In this document: positions 13,680 through 19,227 of the stretch, in pieces
Numbering within the stretch: position 1 is the first letter of the stretch
Layout of the letters: the number at the start of each line of letters is the position of its first letter
Assembly (NCBI GenBank): GCA_947427325.1
Contig: CANEHP010000021.1
Location: 1 to 19,227, forward strand
DNA length: 19,227 nucleotides
Origin: an uncultured Clostridia bacterium
GTDB taxonomy: Bacteria; Bacillota; Clostridia; Oscillospirales; Ruminococcaceae
Reading direction: 5' to 3'
The notes under the pieces: generated by a model
The model's input: the letters and a program-made list of their open reading frames with translations, nothing else
Told to the model about the DNA's origin: nothing
The model's database searches: none
Position numbers and translations under genes: made by a program

Positions 13680-14258
13680 CTAATCTCTTTTTTCCGTAAA
13701 GCCGTCAAAGATAATTCCGAAATCAAGTCTCACTTCCCTGCGTTCGATGTCGTTATTGGTGTAACAGCAGCTGTCAAAACCAATTAGTTCAAAACCCTCG
13801 TGCATATAAAAACCTATTGCATTTGCATTGCAGGACTGGGTTTCGAGAATCAGGGCGCGCCGCCCTTCCTCCGCAGCCTGCCGCTTTGCAATTTCCATAA
13901 GGCGGTGTCCTATGCCTTGATGTCTGATCCTTTCATGCACCCAAAGCTCCGTAACCATTAAGCGGTTGCTCCATTCCTCGGGGCAAGTCTCTATACAGGC
14001 GACAATACTGTCCTTATTATTGTTTGTTTCAACAATACCCCATGCCTGAGCCTTTTTAAAGTACTCCTTATAAAGACTTGCCGGAATCGTATGTTTAAAG
14101 GGAGGGTCGGCTTTCTTTTTTATCAGGCTTACTATATACCCGCCGGACTGCTTTTCTGTACGAACATCATAAAATTCGTAAGACTCTACTACCATATTGA
14201 TTGGAGTACCCTTCCACTTTTCCTTTGGCAAAGGAACTATTTCATATTCAATCTCCAT
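13680..14258 (-). CDS. GNAT family N-acetyltransferase
   Basis: A 192-residue acetyltransferase that should move an acetyl group from acetyl-CoA to an amine. The CoA-binding motif A is clear: VTELWVHERIRHQGIGHRLM, with R-x-Q-G-I-G at about 112-117. The motif B region ILETQSCNANAIGFYMHEGFELIGFD resembles streptothricin acetyltransferases (SatA-like: LETQ, N-x-A, FY, GF, GGFD), so an antibiotic or other small amine is possible. This is a weak inference. I chose the inner ATG at 14258 because GGGAGGAG lies 5 nt upstream; the longer frame from 14303 lacks any RBS. The gene is 72 bp downstream of the methyltransferase gene on the same strand and probably belongs to its operon. Confidence 0.82.
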   Translation of the reverse strand: MEIEYEIVPLPKEKWKGTPINMVVESYEFYDVRTEKQSGGYIVSLIKKKADPPFKHTIPASLYKEYFKKAQAWGIVETNNNKDSIVACIETCPEEWSNRLMVTELWVHERIRHQGIGHRLMEIAKRQAAEEGRRALILETQSCNANAIGFYMHEGFELIGFDSCCYTNNDIERREVRLDFGIIFDGFTEKRD

Positions 14259-14330
14259 ACTGCTCCTCCCGCATAACTGCAAATCAAAAATTTTCCCCCG
14301 CATACTATATATGAAAAACTCAACTACATT

Positions 14331-15077
14331 TTATTGTTTTTCAGCGACTATTATAAATTTATCGGAGTTTTCCTCCAATTCCTCACCTGTAAGATATTCC
14401 GAACATTCTAAAAGAGTAAATCCCGATTTGATCAGCATTTCCGAAATTTTCTCAACAGGCGGCGCAATTTCAAAAAGAGAATCGGCGCTTCTTTTATAAA
14501 GCCCGTTTTTCTGCCTTTCAAAAAAGTCCAAAAACATATTCACTCGGTTAAAGGGATCGCCCTCCGTCCGTTCATTCTCCCAAACGCAGTACAAGCCCTC
14601 CTCGTCATAGTCAAAGGTATAGGAATTGTTCCCTAAAACATTCAGATGCTTGTAGGGCGTGTTCATATCTGCGGCAAAAATACCGCCCTTGCTTAAAGCC
14701 TTATAAACGCTGTCAAAGGCTTGCTCTATTGACTCTTCACCGTCAAGATGATTTATGCTGTCTAATGTGGCTATACAGATATTAAAACAGCCGTCAAAGG
14801 GCAGCGCTTTCATATCGCATTTAACCCACTTTATTCTATCCGACTTTTTTGAAGCGGAGGCAAGCATATTTTCGGAAAAATCACAGCCTGTTATATCCGA
14901 AAAGCCTAACCTTTCCATACGCACCGTAAGATTTCCCGTACCGCAGCCTATGTCCAGCAAAGGACCTGTTTTATCGCTGTATTTGCGCAAGATCCCGCTG
15001 TAATAAAAGGCAATGTGGTTATAATCAACATTGTCTGTCAAAATATCATAGTATTTTGCAAAATCCTTGTAGCTCAC
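14331..15077 (-). CDS. Class I SAM-dependent methyltransferase
   Basis: A 248-residue Rossmann-fold methyltransferase. Motif I LLDIGCGTGNL (40-50, GCGTG at 44-48) binds SAM. The acidic end of strand 2 is GCDFSENML (64-72, Asp66), motif II is VKCDMKALPF (85-94) and the strand-4 region reads NICIATLDSINHL. The C-terminal part with DYDEEGLYCVWENERTEGD and FFERQ is of the kind found in small-molecule methyltransferases of Firmicutes annotated only at family level, so the substrate is unknown. Translation starts at a GTG (15077), preceded by AAGGGG at 8-nt spacing; this RBS begins inside the stop of the upstream gene (12-bp gap), so the two are translationally linked. Confidence 0.87.
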   Translation of the reverse strand: MSYKDFAKYYDILTDNVDYNHIAFYYSGILRKYSDKTGPLLDIGCGTGNLTVRMERLGFSDITGCDFSENMLASASKKSDRIKWVKCDMKALPFDGCFNICIATLDSINHLDGEESIEQAFDSVYKALSKGGIFAADMNTPYKHLNVLGNNSYTFDYDEEGLYCVWENERTEGDPFNRVNMFLDFFERQKNGLYKRSADSLFEIAPPVEKISEMLIKSGFTLLECSEYLTGEELEENSDKFIIVAEKQ

Positions 15078-15089
15078 CGATAAAACCCC

Positions 15090-15395
15090 TTATTTAAGCT
15101 CCTCGGGCGACATTCTGTCAAATACGAGGTTGTAACCGCTGTTTCCGTAGTTAAGAGTGCGGTTTACACGGCTTATAGTGGCAGTTGACGCTCCCGTTTC
15201 GGACACGATGGAGGTATAGATCTTCTTTTCGGAAAGCAGCTTTGCAACTCTTAAACGCTGAGTTATTGAAATAAGCTCCTGCATGGTGCAAAGATCCTTA
15301 AAAAATCTGTCGCATTCTTCGGAGCTTTTCAGCTTTAAAACCGCATTGTACAGAAATTCAAAATCCTCGGTTTTTTCCTTTTCGTTGATGTTCAT
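15090..15395 (-). CDS. yerC: YerC/YecD family TrpR-like DNA-binding regulator
   Basis: A 101-residue all-helical protein of the TrpR superfamily. The recognition helix-turn-helix VSETGASTATISRVNRTLNYG (about 60-80) is almost the same as in Bacillus YerC (ETGASTATISRV.R.LNYGN), and the FKDLCTMQELISITQRLRVAKLL stretch before it gives the dimer core. YerC proteins are conserved in Firmicutes and their target genes are poorly defined. I use the ATG at 15395 because GAGG lies 8 nt upstream and the length then matches the family (about 100-105). An ATG at 15401 sits too close to that RBS. The gene is first in a likely three-gene operon with the methyltransferase and the GNAT gene. A sigma-A promoter lies about 80 bp upstream. 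Confidence 0.88.
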   Translation of the reverse strand: MNINEKEKTEDFEFLYNAVLKLKSSEECDRFFKDLCTMQELISITQRLRVAKLLSEKKIYTSIVSETGASTATISRVNRTLNYGNSGYNLVFDRMSPEELK

Positions 15396-15476
15396 TAACA
15401 TTTCCTCGCTTTCATTCACTTCCTGTTTCTCGAAACATTTCCCCGAAAATACTTTTGCGGTTGAGATCACCCTATT

Positions 15477-15505
15477 ATGATAGCAAAATAAAGCGTAAAA
15501 GTCAA
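15477..15505 (-). promoter_or_regulatory. Sigma-A promoter of the YerC-methyltransferase-GNAT operon
   Basis: On the minus strand TTGACT (15505-15500), exactly 17 bp, then TATCAT (15482-15477). CATAAT lies 3 bp further down. The leader is about 75 nt. Confidence 0.65.
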
Positions 15506-15598
15506 TAGCTTTCAGCAACAAGGTTCTACTACAAAAATCATAATGGATTTATCAACAGCATTTTCGCTTTGCGGCGGGGAATTTTTTATTTTATTTAA

Positions 15599-15755
15599 TA
15601 CTAATTCTTGACTGAAAGTAGACAATCTTTGCGGTCTGATTTTCGCAATACTGCGTTGTCGTCCTTGCAAGGCGTCAGCCTTGCGGCGTCCTCCGCCTTG
15701 TCTTGCAAAAATCATCCACGCAAATCTTTTGTCTACTTTCAATCAAGAATTAGTA
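15599..15755. mobile_element. MITE-like element C, 153 bp plus flanking TA
   Basis: The left end starts CTAATTCTTGACTGAAAGTA and matches the complement of the right end (CTAATTCTTGATTGAAAGTA) over 25 bp with one mismatch. TA flanks both ends (15599-15600, 15754-15755). The interior contains GCAAGGC-GTCA-GCCTTGC and GGCG-TCCTC-CGCC hairpins and no gene. It has the best-preserved ends of the three copies, so it is probably the youngest. Confidence 0.78.
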
Positions 15756-15810
15756 TAAATTGCTTTGAAAACTGTCTTTCCCGTCTTGCGACGGGGCGCG
15801 CTCTCGCGAA

Positions 15811-16038
15811 GCTTAGGGTGACAGGGAGCAAACTTTGTCGGTGCCGCATCCTTGCGGCACTTTGGGTTTGCTCCCGACGACATCCTGTCGTCCCAGGGGA
15901 GAGGGGGGGAACTGCAAACCCGTCAAAGCGGGGATTTTCCCCCTCCCTTGTGTTTGCCTTTGGGCGGCGGCGTCCGTGCCGCCGCTTTGTAGCAAACACT
16001 TTCACGTCCTTGTGAACCCTTTAGGTTTCACCCTAAGC
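15811..16038 (-). ncRNA. Possible structured RNA or palindromic element: 11-bp closing stem around about five hairpin arms
   Basis: GCTTAGGGTGA (15811-15821) pairs perfectly with TCACCCTAAGC (16028-16038) and encloses, in order: GGGAGCAAAC/GTTTGCTCCC (15824-15833/15866-15875) around GTGCCGCA/TGCGGCAC (15841-15848/15853-15860); GACGACA/TGTCGTC (15876-15882/15886-15892); an imperfect G-rich/C-rich arm (15895-15911/15935-15949); GTGTTTGC/GCAAACAC (15950-15957/15992-15999) around GCGGCGGC/GCCGCCGC (15964-15971/15978-15985); and TTCAC/GTGAA (16001-16005/16012-16016). On the minus strand four apical loops read AGGA, GGA, ACGGAC and AAGGAC. No promoter was seen on either strand. Alternatives are a non-transcribed palindromic repeat or a non-autonomous element; the strand is a choice based on the GGA loops. 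The rest of the gap 15396-16070 is a promoter, element C and a small hairpin (15780-15795). Confidence 0.45.
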
Positions 16039-16070
16039 AATGCTAACAACTTAAGCAAATCACCAAAAAA

Positions 16071-16385
16071 TCAAATAGAATATTTAGGACAAAATACCTT
16101 GCGCTGATGAGAATGGATAGGACGAGGAGTCGGTCGTCCCTTGATAACCGGAACAGGCTGTTTCATAGAGAGGAATATCAGCTCCCTGCAAATATCAAGA
16201 GCTTTTCTTTTGAATAACAGCATAGATGAAAGGCGATATTTTAAATATCCGATCTTTAAATTCACATTAGCGTGATAACGATATTTGCAGCCTGCTTTGG
16301 TCGACGCTAATTTTCTTTCCACTGTAGCAGACATTGCGGCAATACAGTTTAATATAAACATCATAGCATAATATTCTTGTAAAAC
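16071..16385 (-). pseudogene. C-terminal remnant of a DDE (IS4-like) transposase
   Basis: About 100 residues are open, starting in-frame as LQEYYAMMFILNC and ending GRPTPRPIHSHQRKVFCPKYSI. This matches, as I recall them, the tails of IS4-type transposases: a QEFYA-like helix after the catalytic Glu, a YxxNxxxxIGxxK segment, and a closing P-x-R-P/GR-x-x-PR block with KY near the end. The DDE residues and all upstream domains are missing, and no start codon has a ribosome binding site. The remnant begins right at the stop codon of the YodL gene (16391), so the join is a rearrangement or insertion breakpoint. The family label is moderately secure, its inactivity very secure. Confidence 0.55.
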
Positions 16386-16390
16386 GGCAA

Positions 16391-17431
16391 CTAAGGGACG
16401 GCGATTATCTCGCCGTTTACCTTTGCAATGCGTTCGGGATATTTGAATTTCTCCTTGTATTTCTCCGCAAGGTTCTTCGGCAAACTCTGAAAGTTTTCCG
16501 ATTCGATAGGTGCATAAGCGATAAAGAACTGACCGAAAATGATGTCCAGCATTTCACGGGAGTTCTCTTTCATATAGCACTTTTCAATCTTCCAACCGTT
16601 CTCGCCGCCGTGTTCGGCAGACATATATCCGTCCAAACGCAGGCAGGGATCAGTCCCGTCAAGGCAGGAAGCATAGATGGAATAACCGCCCATACCGGAC
16701 TGAAACGCTTTGTTGTTTGAGCTGATTACATAGGTTCTGGACTCCTCGCTGTACGGTTTATCGAAGCTGTCCTCGGAAAAAACGACATACCCGGTGAGAT
16801 GTTCCTTGCGGTTGTTCTCGGCTTCTCGGAAGCGTTTCGTCATTTCCTGATAGCTCATTTCCACCGTTTCCGGCTCGGCATAAACGGCACGGTTTGGCAG
16901 CATACCGTTCATCTTGCTTTCATCGTTACAGATGATTGCGGCCTCGTCCTCAAAGGGCATATATTCTTCAATATCGCCGCCGACAATTTTCTGCATTGCC
17001 TCAAGGTTGTCCTCAATTTCAATCATCTTCGGGTACTTGTTCGGCTCAACAAGCAGTACGGAAATCATATTTTTCTTTTCCGTATCCGTAAAAGTCCTGC
17101 CGAGCTGACAGTCCTTCGGCTCAAAATCAATGGGCTTAAAGCCGATACTGTCGCAGAAATAAAAGCAATGCGGGTGCATCGGATCTTCCATAACTTCCAC
17201 CACATCGGACACCGAAAGCGAACGATCTTTGTACCCTTCGGGGTGGTTCAGATTAAACATCTGATACACATCTTCGAGGGTTTGACAGTCCACCTCGCCG
17301 TCAAAAACCTTATCGTAGATTTTGAAATCGACCGATTGACTGCCTTGTAGCTTTTCCAAAAGCTCGTATCTCATAAAGGCGACATTGTTGGTGTCACGCT
17401 TCATATTAACCTGATAAATTCGTATATTCAT
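16391..17431 (-). CDS. YodL / DUF3846 domain protein of a mobile element
   Basis: A 346-residue soluble protein. Residues 3-105 fit the YodL domain (IYQVN..., YELLEKLQ, VYDKVFDG-like segment, HPEGYKDRSLSVSDVVEV, CFYFCDSIGFKPI). Residues about 122-185 fit DUF3846 (ISVLLVEPNKYPKMIEI, LQKIVGG-like AMQKIVGGDIEEYMPF, CNDESKMNGMLPNRAVY). The remaining 160 residues have no family I recognise. Proteins with this domain pair are common on integrative conjugative elements of gut Clostridia and have no proven role. Its ATG overlaps the stop of the Toprim gene by 4 bp (ATGA), so the two are translationally coupled. Directly beyond its stop lies the transposase remnant. Confidence 0.82.
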   Translation of the reverse strand: MNIRIYQVNMKRDTNNVAFMRYELLEKLQGSQSVDFKIYDKVFDGEVDCQTLEDVYQMFNLNHPEGYKDRSLSVSDVVEVMEDPMHPHCFYFCDSIGFKPIDFEPKDCQLGRTFTDTEKKNMISVLLVEPNKYPKMIEIEDNLEAMQKIVGGDIEEYMPFEDEAAIICNDESKMNGMLPNRAVYAEPETVEMSYQEMTKRFREAENNRKEHLTGYVVFSEDSFDKPYSEESRTYVISSNNKAFQSGMGGYSIYASCLDGTDPCLRLDGYMSAEHGGENGWKIEKCYMKENSREMLDIIFGQFFIAYAPIESENFQSLPKNLAEKYKEKFKYPERIAKVNGEIIAVP

Positions 17432-18381
17432 CGTTCAAAACTCCTTTGCTTTGATTTGTAAATTCCTAATTTCATACAAAGAAAGTCATTGAAGTCCTTG
17501 CCGAATTTCGGTGGACTGTCAATGACTTCATAGCGGTCGGACAAAATGATTTGAAGCGCCTGCGTCGCTTTTCTTCCGACCTCATCATTATCAAAGTGAA
17601 GCACGATCCGCTTGATTTCCGGGTGACTTTTTAAGAACCCTTCCACCGCTGCGGGGACTTTGCTTTCTTCGATTTTTTCTCTCGGTGCGTAAACACCGGC
17701 AAGGGAAACAAGGTTTTCTTTTCTCCAATTACCTCCGTTCATTTTGATCAAGGTCGCATAGGAAAGAGCGTCAATCGCACATTCAAACAGGTGGACTTCC
17801 GAATTGTTTGAGCCTTCAAGACGGAAAGAATAGTGCTTGTCACTTCCCGATGCGTCACCCATAAGTCTTGATTTGTTGGTGGTTCGGTAGGCGGCATAGC
17901 GTGGCGTTCCTTCCTCGTCTTTACCTACAAACACAGCATTGTGATATGGCAGGCTCTCAAAAATCAGCCCCTTTTGTATGCAGTGCGTGATGATTTCGTA
18001 GTCGATACCCCTGCCGAAAAGATACTCTGTAATCCTATCTGTGGAAGCACTTTTAGGGGACAGTTTGAGTTCTTTTGGCGTTTCTTTTTTGGGAGTGCAG
18101 TAATCGGTCGGAAGTGCAACCTTGCAGCCCATAATCGTTTCTACGGCTTCAAGAAAGGAAAGACCTTTGACCTTTACAAGATAATCGAGGGCAGAATTGC
18201 CCCCGATACCTCTTGACCACCACATCCATTTGCCGTTGGAAATCTTCAAGCTATCGTGGGTACGAGTAGTGTAGGTGTTACCGGAAAAGCGTACAAGCTC
18301 ATTCGGCTCATAGGCTCTCAGGTAAGTGAGTAAGTCCATCCGCCTTGCTTCCGTAATAACCTCCGGCGCAATATACGGCAC
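17428..18381 (-). CDS. DUF3991 and Toprim domain protein (primase-like)
   Basis: A 317-residue protein of the type annotated as DUF3991 plus Toprim in clostridial mobile elements. The N-terminal part (about 1-85) has the DUF3991 pattern WWSRGIGGNSALDYLVKVKG, related to the CHC2-like leader of primases but with no zinc-binding cysteines. The Toprim fold (about 193-300) has its conserved Glu200 (LFECAIDALS), the acidic DND at 264-266 (LHFDNDEVGR) and GKDFNDFL (294-301), all probably metal-binding. A role in replication or transfer of the mobile element, such as primer synthesis, is inferred. Translation starts at GTG 18381, with CAGGTGAAG upstream and only 5 nt after the stop of the DUF3848 gene. 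It ends in a 4-bp overlap with the YodL gene. Confidence 0.87.
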   Translation of the reverse strand: MPYIAPEVITEARRMDLLTYLRAYEPNELVRFSGNTYTTRTHDSLKISNGKWMWWSRGIGGNSALDYLVKVKGLSFLEAVETIMGCKVALPTDYCTPKKETPKELKLSPKSASTDRITEYLFGRGIDYEIITHCIQKGLIFESLPYHNAVFVGKDEEGTPRYAAYRTTNKSRLMGDASGSDKHYSFRLEGSNNSEVHLFECAIDALSYATLIKMNGGNWRKENLVSLAGVYAPREKIEESKVPAAVEGFLKSHPEIKRIVLHFDNDEVGRKATQALQIILSDRYEVIDSPPKFGKDFNDFLCMKLGIYKSKQRSFER

Positions 18382-18386
18382 TTACT

Positions 18387-18722
18387 TCACCTGCTTTCAC
18401 GCTGTTTTTCTCTGCGCTCTTTTACAACATCTTTTGCAGTATTGTCAATCGAGTCACGCAGCATAGCTGTCTCGGATACATCCGATTTGAGCCAGTCCTG
18501 ATACGCTCTGTCCAGCGGATATTTTTCAAGATACAACGCCTTTGCTTCTTTCTGATCACGCTGACTTTCCTCCAAAATGCAAAGAATGTTTTCCTTTATG
18601 ACTTTCTCATAAGCTCTCTCAATGACCTGTTCACTCGGCAATTCTTTCAGCTCGGCAATCAGATCATCGTATTCTTTCTGCGCCTTTTCATAGAGCAGAT
18701 CGTTATAATCGGTTTCATTCAT
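18387..18722 (-). CDS. DUF3848 domain protein
   Basis: A 111-residue, strongly charged and helical protein. The pattern YEKAQKEYDDLIAELKELP, then IERAYEKVIKENILCILEE and LDRAYQDWL fits DUF3848, a family of unknown function nearly confined to clostridial mobile elements and usually next to DUF3991-Toprim and YodL genes, as here. A strong RBS (AAAGGAGGTG) precedes the ATG. An intrinsic terminator (18749-18786) lies only about 26 nt before the gene on the same strand, which leaves little space for a promoter of its own. Confidence 0.8.
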   Translation of the reverse strand: MNETDYNDLLYEKAQKEYDDLIAELKELPSEQVIERAYEKVIKENILCILEESQRDQKEAKALYLEKYPLDRAYQDWLKSDVSETAMLRDSIDNTAKDVVKERREKQRESR

Positions 18723-18748
18723 CGTGAAACACCTCCTTTTTGAAATAG

Positions 18749-18786
18749 AAAAAGCCGCCTGATTTCATTTAGAAAACCAAGCGGCT
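18749..18786 (-). terminator. Intrinsic terminator between the HipA-like and DUF3848 genes
   Basis: AGCCGC and GCGGCT (18753-18758, 18781-18786) with additional pairing inside form the stem; on the minus strand it is followed by TTTTTC. It lies 17 nt after the stop codon of the HipA-like gene. Confidence 0.75.
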
Positions 18787-18803
18787 AAATACGGTTTCAG
18801 ATA

Positions 18804-19227
18804 TTATCTTGTCGGTTCGTCTTTGTGTTTTGACTTTCTGCGGGACGGAATTGAAAGCAATTCCCGTACACGCTCGCTTATTTGTTTCTCGATTGCCGTC
18901 AGTCTTTCTTCGGGAAGATTAAGTGACGGATGGCGCTTAAATCGGAAACCAATCAACCGGCGAAGCTGTGCTTTTTGCTTTGAACCCATAACCTCTTTAC
19001 AGATTTCTTCATAGGAGATTCTGTACGGATTGGAACGGGTTTTTGCATACTCTTTCAGATTTTTGAAATCATCGGGCATTGCAAAATTAAACAGGGATAA
19101 GCCATTATCAAAGATAGGGGCGGGAGATATAATCTGTCCCGTGTGATTATCCCGCAGTACGCCGAAATTACCAAAGTGCCGATCTTCGTTGTATATCACG
19201 GAGTCAAACACAAGCATACTGCAAAGC
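18804..19227 (-). CDS. HipA-like kinase, C-terminal part (cut by window edge)
   Basis: The reading frame stays open through the window end, so the 5' part of the gene lies beyond 19227; the ATG at 19217 is internal. At least 140 residues are visible. The kinase core of the HipA family is clear: FDSVIYNEDRHFGNFGVL is the catalytic loop (Asp-Arg-His, then Asn) and APIFDNGLSLF the Mg-binding DNG motif. A basic tail (RRKSKHKDEPTR) ends the protein. HipA kinases phosphorylate a tRNA synthetase in toxin-antitoxin systems, but HipA-like proteins on clostridial mobile elements often lack an adjacent HipB antitoxin. The missing upstream part decides which this is. Confidence 0.85.
   Translation of the reverse strand, partial: LCSMLVFDSVIYNEDRHFGNFGVLRDNHTGQIISPAPIFDNGLSLFNFAMPDDFKNLKEYAKTRSNPYRISYEEICKEVMGSKQKAQLRRLIGFRFKRHPSLNLPEERLTAIEKQISERVRELLSIPSRRKSKHKDEPTR

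Noticed and set aside
14259..14303. Start of the GNAT protein at 14303
   Set aside because: No RBS there, whereas GGGAGGAG lies at proper distance from the ATG at 14258.
15396..15521. N-terminal extension of the YerC-like protein
   Set aside because: The extra 42 residues cover the promoter and leader, have no RBS, and make the protein longer than the family.
15512..16107. Several frames of 60-135 residues on both strands in the gap between the YerC gene and the mobile element
   Set aside because: They run through hairpin-rich repeats, have Arg/Pro/Ser-biased content typical of GC-rich palindromes, lack RBSs and overlap each other.
18804..19227. A complete HipA/HipB toxin-antitoxin system
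   Set aside because: Only the C-terminal kinase part is in the window and no HipB-like gene is visible, so the system type cannot be claimed.

Overview
The window looks like a chromosomal segment of a low-to-moderate-GC Gram-positive anaerobe of the class Clostridia, probably of the gut Ruminococcaceae/Oscillospiraceae type. The basis is family content: a DUF1540 protein, a YerC-type TrpR-like regulator, a CotH-domain lipoprotein, Hsp33, and a DUF3848/DUF3991-Toprim/YodL module typical of clostridial mobile elements. Ribosome binding sites are strong AGGAGG-type and several promoters are near-consensus sigma-A. No rRNA, tRNA or CRISPR array is present. Assignment below class is inference.

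Layout. 185-1948 (+) is a CotH-kinase-domain lipoprotein, ended by a strong bidirectional hairpin at 2069-2134. 2167-4250 (-) holds a small Cys-rich DUF1540 protein and a Na+/phosphate cotransporter with a PhoU-like tail, the latter with a very good promoter and a possible Pho box. 4680-8563 (-) encodes the two halves of a heterodimeric ABC exporter. Two MITE-like elements lie between the halves and a six-unit 18-bp tandem repeat fills the 5' leader. 8886-10070 (+) is an MFS transporter. 10324-10803 (+) is a dCMP deaminase of the type seen in eukaryotes. 10926-12593 (+) is an ECF-like sigma factor with a ~390-residue C-terminal extension that carries a fresh 36-bp tandem duplication. 12664-13542 (-) is Hsp33. 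13680-15395 (-) is a probable operon of YerC-like regulator, methyltransferase and GNAT acetyltransferase.

15396-16070 has no protein gene. It contains a 153-bp MITE-like element and, next to it, a 228-bp element closed by an 11-bp perfect long-range stem that encloses a series of hairpins. On the minus strand four of these hairpins show GGA in the apical loop. This is the most unusual object in the window and could be a structured RNA.

16071-19227 (-) is mobile-element territory. The C-terminal remnant of a transposase abuts the stop codon of a YodL/DUF3846 protein. That gene overlaps a DUF3991-Toprim gene, which is preceded by a DUF3848 gene and by a HipA-like kinase cut by the window edge. 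This looks like the accessory or replication module of an integrative conjugative element, or what remains of one.

Two short-repeat families (a TA-flanked MITE family, three copies; a second palindrome family, two copies) and several slippage products (18-bp x6, 36-bp x2, a Thr-Ala-x tripeptide run) point to a locus with active small-scale rearrangement.
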